A DNA stretch of 64,000 nt from Anoplolepis gracilipes (lineage: Eukaryota > Arthropoda > Insecta > Hymenoptera > Formicidae): the NCBI RefSeq assembly GCF_047496725.1, contig NC_132979.1, forward strand, positions 1,133,501 to 1,197,500, given 5' to 3'. Both the position numbers and the translations under genes were made by a program. This document shows positions 1 to 13,273 of this stretch, piece after piece (position 1 is the first letter of the stretch; each line of letters starts with the position of its first letter). The notes below the pieces were generated by a model. That model was not told where the DNA came from. It ran no database searches and saw nothing but the letters and a program-made list of their open reading frames with translations.

Positions 1-3000
1 AAATACGCAAATACACAATTTGTTCGTCCCTTTTTCTGCTCGCACGGCGAGCAATGGTCGTCTGCAATTCGGCCACAGTTTACTCGAAATCGTTTCGAAA
101 TCGCTTTCGAATTCGTTGCTTCGCAAGCGAGCACACGTGCTGGCCTGAAAAAGAAGTCGCATCTCTCGACGCGAAGGGGAAGCAAGAAAGGGTGCTCCCG
201 CGCAAGCAAAACCGGGCCACTCCGGGCCACTCCGGTGAATCACACACAGATGGGATTCCTCGGGGTTGACTCTTTATTAATTCACCATGAGACTAAACGG
301 AATTACTTTACACGCGCTCGGAAAGCGGCGCGGCTTAGCCGGGGCGGTCGCCCGTGCTCTAAGTCGGCGACACTTTGCCGGGGCTTAGTTCGGCTTAGCG
401 GCTAGTAAGAGCGCGAATCCGCGCGACGGTGATTTCGACTCGCTCTCGCCTCGTCCGAAACGACTGGCGTAGTTTTTGGCGCAAAAGCGAGAAAGGTAAC
501 TCGAACTCGTTGCGCTGTGAAATTTATCAAGTTTGTCTTGCGAGCACTTAAGCTCGTTTAACGAAAAGAAAAAAAAAGACTCCGAGAGTCAGTCGACTCT
601 GAAATATACATGGCATATCGCAAGTAGATGCATCGCTCGTCTAAAGTATGTATAGTCAAATCTCTTTATTCGCAGGAAATAGGTTCCGTCAAAATGCCGC
701 GAATATAGGATGGCAAAATGTGTGAAAGTGTAGGAAATGCGTTTCAAAAAAATTAAAAATTAATAATTAAATACATAACTAATATTCGATATTATTGCAT
801 ATTTTTTAAAGTTCATACGTTATTAAAATTACAACAAGTTACTTCAATATTATTGGACAATTAATCGGGAATTGGTTGAAAAAATTTGTAAATTCCTTTT
901 TATTTTGCAGCACTTTGTAGTTTCTGAATTAGTTTAATTAACGATCATTGCTTCTTCTCTTTTTCTTTTAAAAATCAAACTTTTCTCCATTGAGATAATT
1001 CAAAAGACGGCCAAACTTATTTATTTATTTATTAATAAATATAATAGAATTATATTAATATAAAATTATAATAGAATAGAATTGAAATTTTGACCACAAA
1101 TACGCAACTTTTGATCACGAATAAAAAGAATGATTACACATTTTTATTCGGCAAATACCGAAAACGCAAATATTGACTCTGCGAATAAAGAACTTTGAAT
1201 GTACGTAAAGATTGCGAAAAGACGACACATTTAAAGCATTAACAAAATCGAATAAACTTTGAGACATGGATAATTTAATGTTAGATTTAACTCTTAAATT
1301 TCAAAAAGGTAAAAATAAAATTATAAATTTCACATACATAATAAAATAACAAAATAAATTGCTTTCATTATTTTATTATAATTATTATATTAATTGATCA
1401 TTTTTAACCCTTCAATTGACAGTTTTTAGCAGAAAAGTTCTCTCTTTCTTCGCCACGTGAATACGTGTATGTATGTGTGTATGTACACAGGCGTCTATCT
1501 CGAATTCGGAGAACTTGTGGAAAATTGATTTTCGTCGTATGTGTGCCAAAAGCGTGACAAAAGTGTCGCGCGAAAATACATGCGCCGACATGTTCCAAAC
1601 GAGAAGTTTACGTGTCGCGAATTAGAGAGACGAATCACGTATACTAAAAAGCACATTCGGCAAAATATCCGAAAGTATCCGGCATTCGTATAATCACGGC
1701 TGTACCAGTTAGCAGACTAATTGGAATCCAATCAGTGCGATTAATCGTTTAACATGCCGCGCGCACGTACTGCTGGGCTGATGGCATTTAGGTATTTAAC
1801 GGCGGGAAACCGCCGTCGATGCGTGGGCGTGTACCTCCGGCTATATTTTATGTTTAGTTCCGTTCCCTGCCGCATGCAGACAATCGCCTCGTGGCCTCTT
1901 AAGAGGGGGAGATGGAGAGAAATCCTCTCGTAGGAGATTCTCTTACGCGCCCATCTTTTGACCCCGTTACCAGAGAGAAAGAGAGAGAAAAGGGAAAAAT
2001 AACGGAAAAGCACCCTTTTTCATGAATGCACGCAGGGCATCGTTAAAGTCGCGACGGAGATACAGATATGTTGTTATCGTCGAAAAATTAACTTTCTGAC
2101 ATCTAGTATCTACGAGAACGTACACTTTCCTCGCTATAAAAATTTTATCGCTCCGATTATGTATTAATTTAAATCACATGTACCGATTATTCGAGATATT
2201 ACGTTGAATTTCAAGTTAATATTTGTCGACGATAAGTGATATTGAAGAGATAACGAGGAAAAAAAAAAAAGAATATTACAAAAAAAACAGAATATCGATC
2301 ATCCGTGACAGGTGGTATATATTTGAAAATATTCTATTTTGATGATTTATCGGCAAAATCTATTCTTTATGCCATTATGAGGAAAAGTGCCGCGTAACAT
2401 CTCGGAACCGTGAATCTAAAAATACACAGTCAGATTTTCCGGAGATGCAAGCGGAAGGGAAGAAATTGTCGACTAATCGTCAGTTCGTCTCATTTTCATT
2501 GTTTGACGAGAGCACCATCTCCGGTCCGGCGCGCTAAGTCCTAGCTAACGAGACGAATCGGAGATTTCTTCTTTCCCCGGAGCCCAACCTTTTTTTCGCG
2601 CTTCTATAGACGCTATTAATTAAATCCGCTCCAGTCGGGGGCGTCGCTATGGCGCTCGCGATTATAATTTAAATGAAATCTCGTAATCTCGGAAGCAACC
2701 GGAACGGAAAGAAACACCGGGAGAGAAAAGTCAGTCCGGGCAGGGAGGGGGAGGAGTGTCCTGAGGTAAGCTTCCCCACTCTTTCGGCACGGACGCCAGA
2801 GTGGTTATATATACATTATACATATTTCAAGAGAAAAATCGGAAAGAAAACGAAGATTCCGTGAAAGAAGATAGTCGCGGAGAACTTTTCCACCTCGCGC
2901 GCGCGAAAGAAGCCAGGTAAACCTGGGGGCGGTGAGAGTAACTCTTCCCACTCCCGGCGAGATCTCCTCGCATAATCCGACCTGCGGAAGGAAAATGTCT

Positions 3001-4683
3001 AATCGAATCTGGCAGTAGGAGAATTACGAAGTGCGAGAAAGGAAAAATGTGAGTGGCGGGATATTCGAGAGATCGGGTACTTTGCTCCTTCGATATCCGT
3101 AACGCGATTAACGATCTCGCGACGAATCCAGGTCGCGGGCAAAACTCATCGTCAACCACGACGGAAGCATTTATCGCCGCGAGGTTTTCTTTTTATCAAC
3201 TTTCTATTTTTCGCCGCTCGATAAGCGAATCACCGAAGAAGGAGAGCTAAAAAAAAAACTGTTTCAATGATCGATGACCGACTTGAATTAAAAACAAAAA
3301 ACAGACTTTTATGTACATAATACAATATGTACATATATGATATTTGACGATTCCAAAAAAAGTATTTGCGAAAAAATGCAAAAAGACACTTTTCATTATC
3401 AAAGTTGTAATTGTGTTGTAAAAGCAAGTATACTATGTCACTTGGTGTGTACGTGAAAAAAAGGGAAAAAGTTAGTGAATTTTTTAATCGAAATTGGATT
3501 GTTCGGTACAGCACACGTAACTCTGACGATAATTAAATCGGACAAGCCTTAACGTAACGCGTAATTTTTCTTTTTTTTTTATGTAAAATACCGAGCACTG
3601 GGGTGTATCGTATAAAGGAGATTATTATGCATGAGCTCGAGGACCATTCGCTGGATTCATTCGTATAACGAGTCGGTTATACGGAGAAACAATAGCGACG
3701 CAAACAGCGGAGAAAGATCGCGAGAGTACTTGAGCCAGGACGAGTAATTACTGTCGTTTTATCTTCATTGCACTATTAATAAATGAGAAATTTTTGCGAC
3801 ACTCGACAAATTTTCGAGGCTTCGATGGTCATCCAGAGAGGATTCTTCGTGTCTCTTATTATATTTCCCCTTCTCGTTTTCGCGTACCCTTTCTCCGCCA
3901 CATAAATTCGATAAGGATTCGTTAACATCGTTTTGAACGGAAGCAACGTAAAACTTCCGGACGGTTGATCCGAATCCTACGAAAAAAGAAAACTTTATGC
4001 ATCTGGCTCACTAAAAGTCTTGAAAACTTACGCTTACATCATTTATTCCGTAACTCGAGCAGAGACGCGTGCCTTGCACGTGCGATGGCTTCCCATTCGA
4101 TCAGGATAACTCAGGTAATTTCATCATTATTTCAACAGGGTTCCGTGAGAAGGCTTATAAACCAGCATACAATTTATGTCTTTTTGTTTGAAGATAAAAA
4201 CTTTTACGTTTTTCATCTTGTTACCAATTGAAAGAAATTATTATCTATTTCGTATTTATTGTGTACTTATATTTATTATGTGTTTCTCATAAATATAATA
4301 ATAAATATAAGAGAAAGAAAAATTAATATCAAATTATAATTAAAAAAAAAAAAAACGATAAACAAAAAGAGGGACAATTTTGCATAATTAAATATGCATT
4401 TATATCTTTTGCATTCCGCAAGATTGGCGATACAGGTAAAGCGAAAAGGGAGAATCAACTTTACGTGTTGGGAAAAAAAAATTTACGTGTCTATCGGGCG
4501 ATATATCAAAGCAACATTTTACCCTCCCGCCATTGTCGGAGAGCCGATTCCGAGGTTTCATCGAGCGAGAAAGAGAAAACGTCGAGAGTGGTTTTAAAGT
4601 AGACGTGGTGCTACGCGTAATATCGATTTGCGAAAGGATGAAAGCCGTAGGATATCACACGAAGGAGGATGACGAGCCGTCTG

Positions 4684-4717
4684 TCTATATATACATATAT
4701 ATGTGTGCTCATGTATG

Positions 4718-4759
<42 letters not shown>

Positions 4760-4776
4760 TGTGTGTGTGTGTGCGT
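4684..4776. repeat. TA/TG compound microsatellite
   Basis: Alternating purine-pyrimidine tract: TA-rich stretches interleaved with ATG/TGTG runs, ending in a TG run near 4776. The open frames through it on both strands consist only of Tyr-Ile or Thr-His runs. Confidence 0.9.
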
Positions 4777-5942
4777 TAACGGGAGAAAAGACTTCTTTTT
4801 CCTCAGCGTAGCACGTACCGCGGGGTACCGTTGCGAGATTCTCAAGGGTGACAATCCGTAGGAAAGTAGGCAGAAGGGGATGGCGGTCGCGAAAAGGGGT
4901 GGAATACGGGACAAGGGAGTACGTATCTGCATATAACCTGGTTTCTCACTCACGCGCTCAAGGCACTCGGCCAGGTAGCGCGATAGATGGAACGGGCTCC
5001 CACGGGAAGTGGCCCGCTGCAGCTCCGGGTCCACCGGATAGCCTCGTAGAAGACCGACCACTCTGCAGGGACCGGACTAGTGCTTCTCAAACACTGACCG
5101 GCCGGCCGCTCCATCCTTCATTATCCGGTTTCTCATTCGTGTCCGCCATATCGCCGAGCGGAGAGAATCCCACAAGCGAGAGAACCAACCCACGTGCCAC
5201 GCAAACATAAACGCGTGACATAAGAGCGCATAAAAGAGCCTCCCAGAGCGAATAGTAAGACGCCGCGAGATTGTTCTTAATCCCCAGACGGAATGAAAGA
5301 ATCTTTCAGGTAAATACACCGCGAGATGCTTATATTTGTATCTTTTATTAAATTGCTTACTCTATCGATCCATTCTTCTCTAGAATAAATACGTAATTTT
5401 ATCTCTTACAGATCCTTGTCATACAAGGAAATTTTTAACAATATATTACTATATTTTTCCTGCTCAGATTTGTTTGAAGATTTGCACGACGCGTGCTTAA
5501 ACTCGAGACACCTGGCCAGGTCCCAAAAGATTATTTTGCGTAAAAATATCAGTCGGTTGAGCTCTCAAACGATGGAAGATCGTTGGAATTGTGACAGATG
5601 TGGAGCGTGGTAGAAGCCGAGAGAATGCTGGCAGGTGCTAAATGGCAGGCAAAAATATCCACGCCCGCATTTAAGAGCGATTAAAAATTTACTCGGCCTA
5701 TCGATTTAACAAAGTAAAAAAATATTAATAAATGCAATAAATGATGTATGTACATTGCAGCTTTCGAATTGGCAACTGCAGTAGTAATATAGAGATTCTT
5801 CAAGTCTTTATCATGCATTTTTATACGAGAGATTTATATGTCACGTGTTTGAGAGAAATCGATTTTATTCGACTTCAATTTTTTAAAAGTTTTATAAATC
5901 AAATAGATACATATGTCGTTCGTATAAAAAAAAAAAAAAAAA

Positions 5943-6038
5943 CAGATAAAATCAATAATGTAAATCTAAACTAGAGCGATTTCGCGAGGTCAGATAAAAT
6001 CAATAATGTAAATCTAAACTAGAGCGATTTCGCGAGGT
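5943..6038. repeat. 48-bp perfect tandem duplication
   Basis: Bases 5943-5990 are repeated without change at 5991-6038. The unit starts CAGATAAAATCAATAATG and ends TTTCGCGAGGT. No open frame is involved. Perfect identity suggests a recent duplication or an assembly artefact. Confidence 0.9.
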
Positions 6039-8217
6039 CAACATATATTTTGTTCTAAAATCATAAAAGGTTAAATAAAACACTTTAAGCTATAAAACCC
6101 TCTCCATGTATTAATACCATATTTAAACCAAATCTCGGCTACTTTATCTGTAGCAGCAGACGCATCGATATGTCGTACTCTCATTAGCATTTCAATGAAT
6201 ATGTTATATTCATCCGGTCAAATATGTCATCGACGTGATCGCTTGCAGCTCGCGTGCATTGTAGCCAGCTGCTAATAAGTCATGGGTTAATAGACGAAGT
6301 TTCGTCTCGCCTCGTAAAATCGCGAAAGGGGATGCACTTTATTGGCAGAAAAGGTGGAAGAGAGAACGTGAGCGGATGCATGAGGAAGAGAGAAGAAAAG
6401 ATTTACATAGCGTGAGAGAGCGAGATAGAGAAAGGGAGGGAGAAGGACCAAAAGCGAAAGGAAAGAGTAAGCGGTATCGATATGCACAGGGAATATCGGA
6501 TATGAGAGCCAGCCTAGCAATATTGAGATGAGTTATTGTTCGCCGAGTACAATGCACTCAAATACTGAATGAAGCCAGAAAATTTAAACAAAAAAATCTG
6601 TACGATTCCATGAAAGGTTCTATCAATTTTTACCGTCATCTTCGCGATAACGGACCCAATAACACTTGTCTCGCGTCTTGTCGTTGAACGAAAAATTTAT
6701 GACTCGTTCGTGCGCATCGTTGCAGCACGGGATTATTCAAAAATATCGTCGGTATTTAGCAAACATTGGTAATTGTCCAAATATAGACATTTTTGTTTGG
6801 CTGCCATGGTACCGTTAATTGTTTTGCGTTTTGCAATAGAGTAAACATCGACCGCCGCCGCATGCGTATATATAACTGTTATAAATTGAGATAAATTAAC
6901 GTATGGAAAATAAAGAGAAAACGTGCCTGTTGATCTAAAGAATACCGATGTACATTAGCAAAATAATAGAAAATAACAAATCTAATTGAAACTGTTGTCG
7001 CACAAATTTATCGTCGACGGTATTGTGTTTATTGTTAATAAATAATTTTATTTTATTTATATCTCAGCACGAGATTCTCCAATTAACTCTATTTCATTTT
7101 TTTTTTTTTTTTGTAATTATCGATGAAACTGGCAGTTTTATTCTGCTATCTCCTGCCTTTTTCTTTTATTCAAGATCGTGTAAAATTATTCTTCCGACGA
7201 TCATTGGCAGCCGGTAGGATTGAAACCATCGACGGAGAAGCTCTTTGTCTTAACGATTATCAGCAACGTCTCAAGGTATACAGCAAACAAACATTTACAA
7301 CTTTTTACTCATCGCCGGCATCGGCCCAACATCAGGGTCATCGGTCCTCTTTATAAGCGCCTTTGTTCTCCGCTTTTGGAATCAAATCCACACTAAATCA
7401 GAGTATCCTGTACGGGGGAAACGTCCAAACGTCAAAGCATCCCGAATCCATTATCGGGCGAATGTTCCATCAAAACGGGGTCTAAATTAAGGGAATCCCC
7501 ATTTCGCGTTTCGCGATCGATAGGGGGGAGAAAAGCGGCGAACGACGAAGAGCCCGGTCATAGTGCCGGCAACCGCAGGAAAACGCGTCGACAAAGGGAA
7601 ATGGACGTGGGAAGAATCAGAAGAGCGGTGGGGGAGGGGGAGAGAAGGGGTTCAAAATCGACGAAGCGTGCCTTCCGCCCAATCCTATCTCATCCTATCA
7701 TCCCCCAGCCACCTACTCCCGATACTTCCTTTTTCGCCGACTGCCATCAGATAGACGAGAAAATCGGTCGTCGTAAATCTATCGCAATGACGTATCAAAT
7801 ATCGCCGTCTTTTACATGATCGGATCTCTCTGAAATAATCTTTCATACAAACCACGCGTAATTTTCGCTTCACATCTTACGTCATTTAATCTTTACGTAA
7901 ATAATCTGGTGTAAATGCATTAATCGTCTTTTTTATTTTCTACGTTTTGAACAAACGAGCGAACATTTCGATCCGACATGAATGTAAGAATGTTTTAGTT
8001 ATTAATTTACGCGAACCGCATTGCGGTGCAACGCGTGTGAAGCGCGCAATATACATAGTGCGACGTAATTCGTGCGATGCAATTTTTTTGAAAGAGAATA
8101 ACTTTTAGTTAAAATAATATATATTATGTATAATTCTAATTTCCTTTTACTTATTAAACTTTTTTTATCTATTATCTTTTATTTTATTCATATATATTAA
8201 TAGAAATGATGAAGTTC

Positions 8218-8219
<2 letters not shown>

Positions 8220-8249
<30 letters not shown>
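8220..8249. repeat. Poly(A) homopolymer, about 30 bp
   Basis: An uninterrupted A run inside AT-rich DNA. No retroelement coding sequence or target-site duplication is visible next to it, so a simple homopolymer is the safest call. Confidence 0.85.
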
Positions 8250-8251
<2 letters not shown>

Positions 8252-10857
8252 AACAATTTATATATTCGGGGAAAAAAATTATGATTTCAAAATTTTAAGC
8301 TTAAATCTAGAGAGATATGTAATTCATTACATAATTGAAAATGATCTCTATACGACCATCATTCTTCTAAACTAGAGAGCGCAAAGTAACCAGACGCTTT
8401 TGCAAGTGTATATATTTTTTTAGTCTCACCTGTAGGTGTTATACGAGCAAAGAGTTGAAAAGTCAACGAGTTTAAATATCCGTCGTGCACACGTGGACGG
8501 ACAGCGGCGGGACAGCGCGAGTCCAACACTCCGACATCCTGAGGTTTTCTTTCATACTCGTTAAGCGATCCTACGCGGATAGCCTTTTAGTCTAATTCGT
8601 CGTATAAAATCCCAATTAAACGCTCGGAGAACCGGATTTCCGCGTCCCGTCCGAGTTTCCCCTCGTATTGGAAAAGCCAATAGTGAAATCCACGTTCTCG
8701 TAATTCTCCGCGGAAGCTTTTTCGGATAAAGACCTTTATTGGCGGCGAAAGATTTGTAACGGAATAGACCTATCGCACAAATTCCATCGGAAACGCGCGC
8801 AAATTCTCATATCCGGCATAGCTATATGTTCGTCCTTTGATCTTGAACAAAAGAAGCGTACGAGCCTTCAGCTATATAAAGGAAGTACCTTGGAAATTGC
8901 TGTCGGGATAAAGAAATATGTAACGTGGCGAGGGTACTTTAGTTATTATAAACATTTCAATTTTTAATTTCCTAATTATTTGATGTTGATCGCAAAATAC
9001 AAGGCTTGTTAGCGTAAAAAAATTATGAATTTATAAATTTTTATATTTATACGTTCTCTCGAGACTTACATATATTTGAAAATATATTTCTGTAAAGCCC
9101 TCGCGAATAAAAAAAAAATTACATTGAATAATTGTCTGGCAGAAAAAGATTAAGCAAGATTAAAAACAATAATTGACGGATATATGTATCTTGTCCTCTC
9201 TTACATTTCAATCTCCAATCTTTTCGACAAATTGTAAGTCACGGGATTTTCCGAACAAAGCTATCCGATTTTGCAGCGAGAAAGATTCTCAAGAGCACTC
9301 GCACAGCGGCTCGTTTCTTTACCAAGTCGCTCCATTAAACATCCTCAACTACTTCTACTTTTGCAGATTTTTTAGAGCTCGTTTACTTCCCATTGTTTTG
9401 CCTCGCTTCTTCTTCCGGTTCTGCTTGTCAGGGAGCTTTTCTTCTCTGGCAATATTAATTGCAATTAGTAAGTCAAAACGATTACGACGGAATAAAATGG
9501 ACGGAATAAAACGTGTCATCGCGATTGCATTCGCGTCTCTTTTTTCCTCGTCAAGTTTACTAAACACTGTGTTTTTCTTTCTCACTTTTTTTCGTTTCCA
9601 CAAAGATAAGCCACTTTTGTATTTAATTTCGGATAACTTGTGAGTGCGAAATATTTCCTGAATATCTCCCGTTGTCATTATTTTCAACAGCTAGAAAAAC
9701 TTTGACCCGGCTTTTATGAACCATACTACCTACTAACCGTCAGAGCGTAGCCGCGTTTTCCCCGCATTTAGCACCGAATTATTACGCTCTCTGAGCGTTC
9801 TCCATTCTCGCCGTTTTGTCCTCTTCTCGCGTAATCTGTCGCACCGACGAGCAGAACCGATGCCAAGGATCGAAGGGAAGGGGAAATGAAGAGGCAGAGA
9901 GGCGAAACTGCTTTTTGGCTGGATGTCGCGTTTTTGACAAGCCCGTAATTCTCGCGCGTCTCGCTGCCATTATTTTCCACCCCTAGTGTCGTCACCCTTT
10001 TTCCAGCCATGCGATCGAGCATGGCTGGAATGCGTTGATCGAATGATTTGACAGTCTAAAGTTCGTAACAATTTCAATAAAATTCTCAAGTGTATATCGT
10101 AAAATTATATTGACTCAAAAGCGGCAGAGAAGATGGTTTACGAGAATGTTTCCTTAAACTATAAAAAAATAATCTTTCTTTCAGAAGTTTCTTTTTTTAT
10201 ATCAATTATATTGATATATAATTATAATTTTTAAGTATGCTGCTTGAGATGTGAAAAACTCAAGTATACACTATTTAAAAAGCAAGATCAATTTTAAAAA
10301 ATATCAACTGTTACATTATGAGAAAAAAAAATAATTGTAGTTATCATAAATTTTAATTATTCTTGGGCCCCATTATATTTAAAATTATTATAAGTACGCA
10401 CAAGGTTTTTTTTATTATTATTATACAATATTAAAACTATAAAAATAGGAATCTCAATTGTAATGTTGTTTATTATGCAATTTACTATGTATAGTTAATC
10501 CTTTTTCTTCAGTGTATAATTAATTTCGAACGCGACACTTGAAGATTTAGCGCGACTTTTTGACGCGAAAGACGCGTAGGTCGCGTGCTTTCAGCCATCT
10601 AGATTTTTTCATTATATCGATCTTCTCATAAGTTACCGTGATTCGCCGAGTCGAATATTTGCTCTGCACTCGAGAAGGCTCAGCCAGAGTCTTTGTATTT
10701 GAATATTGTTGTCTAGGATCGCCGAGATCATTTATACGGTTGCCGGACTCGGACCTGTCCCGCAGATACTGATCCCAAACTCGATGAGTTTCGCCATGAG
10801 AGTACAACCGGATATTGCAGGGCTGAGCTTAAAGGGCTCCGAAAGGCAAAGGAGAAC

Positions 10858-10895
10858 GAAAGGGAGGGAGGGAGGGAGGGAGGGAGAGAAAGGAA
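10858..10895. repeat. GGGA microsatellite
   Basis: A short run of GGGA units in a GC-rich patch. It gives a Gly-Arg-Glu open frame on the plus strand, which I treat as spurious. Confidence 0.75.
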
Positions 10896-13216
10896 GGGAA
10901 GGCGCGTGAATTCGTCCTTAAGTAATTGTTGGCCCTTCGACGGAGGTATTCGTCGCGATGAAGGAGAGACGAGGCGAGGTGCAAACGACGCGGCGGAGAA
11001 CCGAGGTATGCCGGGGACTCGATTAAATAATTAAACGAGCCCCGGAGGCACCATATTAAACTCGCCGTTATTCTCTCGTTCCTTCTTGGGAGTCGTTTCA
11101 CCCTCGACGGCGACGACGACGGTCTCTCCCTCTTCGCCGGGGCAGCTCTTTCCATTTTTCTATTCATTCCTCTTTTCGTGCCTCCCTCGCATCCCCTAAC
11201 TATGTCATTGTTCATTATCGCGGTACAATTGAGGAAGAACAAAAACAGATTTCGATTATGCTGATTGCAATGAATTCTGATAAACTGGTTTTCTTTTTTA
11301 AAGCAGGAAGGAGGAAAGATATAAAAAGAACGTTTCTCATAAATTTCTCAGATCATTATATATATCGTCCCCATATCGTTGTGTCAAAATATCCCGAGAA
11401 AAATAAATATATGCCCGATATTCCAAGAATCGTTTTAATCGAATAATTTCAAGTAGGGAGATAATATAAATATAGCGAACGAATATAATACGTTAAAGAA
11501 TATCTTTGTCCTAAATCAATTTCCACGAGGATTCATGAAATAAAGAAAATATCGTGATGCGTAATCGCGCGCGTATAAAATATCAGCACAATTTAGATTT
11601 ATTAAATGTTTTACGTGTATTCTCTCTCTGACATATATTGTTTTAATTTTATATTACTCGCGTTACTGTTCGATTGTACCATCAATAATGTATATTATAC
11701 TATATACATATTATATATTATATATACAGGATCGATGTGCTTTCATTATAACCGTGTAATAAAATATATATTGATAAAATTTCACGATACATAATTTCAC
11801 GTTTGTATGCAGATTCGAAAACACCATCAAGCTGAGAGACGCTCGATTGTAAATAGTTTGGAATAAGCGCCCCAATAACCCCGTTAACCGTTGAAAAAAT
11901 TACGCCAATTAGTACGAAGTACGTAACTATCATCGGTACAGGATATACAATATTTTCAACCGAGACTCGCGCGATTAGATCATCTATGTAGATTATTTTA
12001 ATGCCAACGGAAGAAGCGGATCGGCTTTTTGCAAAGGTTCGGGTATAGTCGTTGAAGCGTCGCGACCGGGCCGCATTTGCATATAAACGAGAATTCACCA
12101 GCGTGGTAACGCTGTGAAACGCGCCATTTTTATTATTATACCAATTAGGTCGTCACGTTGCGCGTACTACAAATTTCCACCGGTTATTTTTCTCCACCGC
12201 CGCGCCGATGCATGTTCTCCCGCTGGTAGCCGTCTTTGTCGGATCGTCTGCAAGATCACTGGCTGGACCCTGCTGCATCGAATTTCGGACACGCCTGCTC
12301 ATCTTTTCTTTTTTTTTTTTTTTTCTTCTTCTTCTTTTTTCGGGGAGCCGCAGGCTTTTCGCAGGCGGCATTCGAGGCCGCCCGCGATTAAATGGCCTCG
12401 CGTAATATTTTTTTTCCCACCATAACCATCGAACCAGAGTCGTCTCATACAGAGGGATTGAAAGGTGCTATCTTTCTCTCTTTCTCTCCTTCTTTCTCTC
12501 TCTCTCTCTCTCGCCGTTGTTCGACATGCAGTTATCCGCGTATTTTATGGAATGGCTCTCTCTTCCCCAACGTTCTCATTTTCCTCTACGTTTTCATAAA
12601 TCATTTATGTCGTAAAGGCAACTCACCTCTGACGTTCGATTGCAATTTTCGCGCACCGTCCGTTAAATCGATTTAATCTCGTTAGAAGCGACGAAGAGAG
12701 CGCAGAAATAATTAACCGTTGATAATATTGCCCGTTACTTGATTTTACACATAAATATGTTACGCTAATATAGAGATGTTTATAATATAAAATTGTAATA
12801 AAATAATAATTAAAGATATCGCGATATCGCGCGGGTTAAACGTTTTGCGCGCGTCGAACAGTTTCACCGACGTACCTCTGGAGATTCTCCGATTGTTATT
12901 TGAAACGTTTTCAGTTTTCAATATCAAATCGATCTCGACCGACGTAATTGCCAATCTTCGTCGCAGTTAGCGGAAGACGGGGACACGTCCTGTTCCGGAA
13001 AGCTCGATATGCGGGGAAGCCGATCGAAGATGCATCGATGCCGTGCCACCGACATTCAACAGTGCCCAGGCCCTTCCGGCTCGATGACGTTTGACAGCTC
13101 GTTAGCTCGTTTCCCCGACGAGGGAAATCGCGGTCAGGACTGTCCATTGTTCCCGGTCAGACCCGGTGGGCGTGCGATTTTCTGCGTGCATATTTTGAGG
13201 TACTACCTGTCTCTTT

Positions 13217-13226
13217 CTCCTCTCTT

Positions 13227-13268
<42 letters not shown>
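13217..13268. repeat. CT microsatellite
   Basis: A long (CT)n tract flanked by CTTT-rich sequence. It produces a Ser-Leu frame on the plus strand and an Arg-Glu frame on the minus strand; both are shadows of the repeat. A shorter CT tract lies at about 12476-12512. Confidence 0.9.
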
Positions 13269-13273
<5 letters not shown>

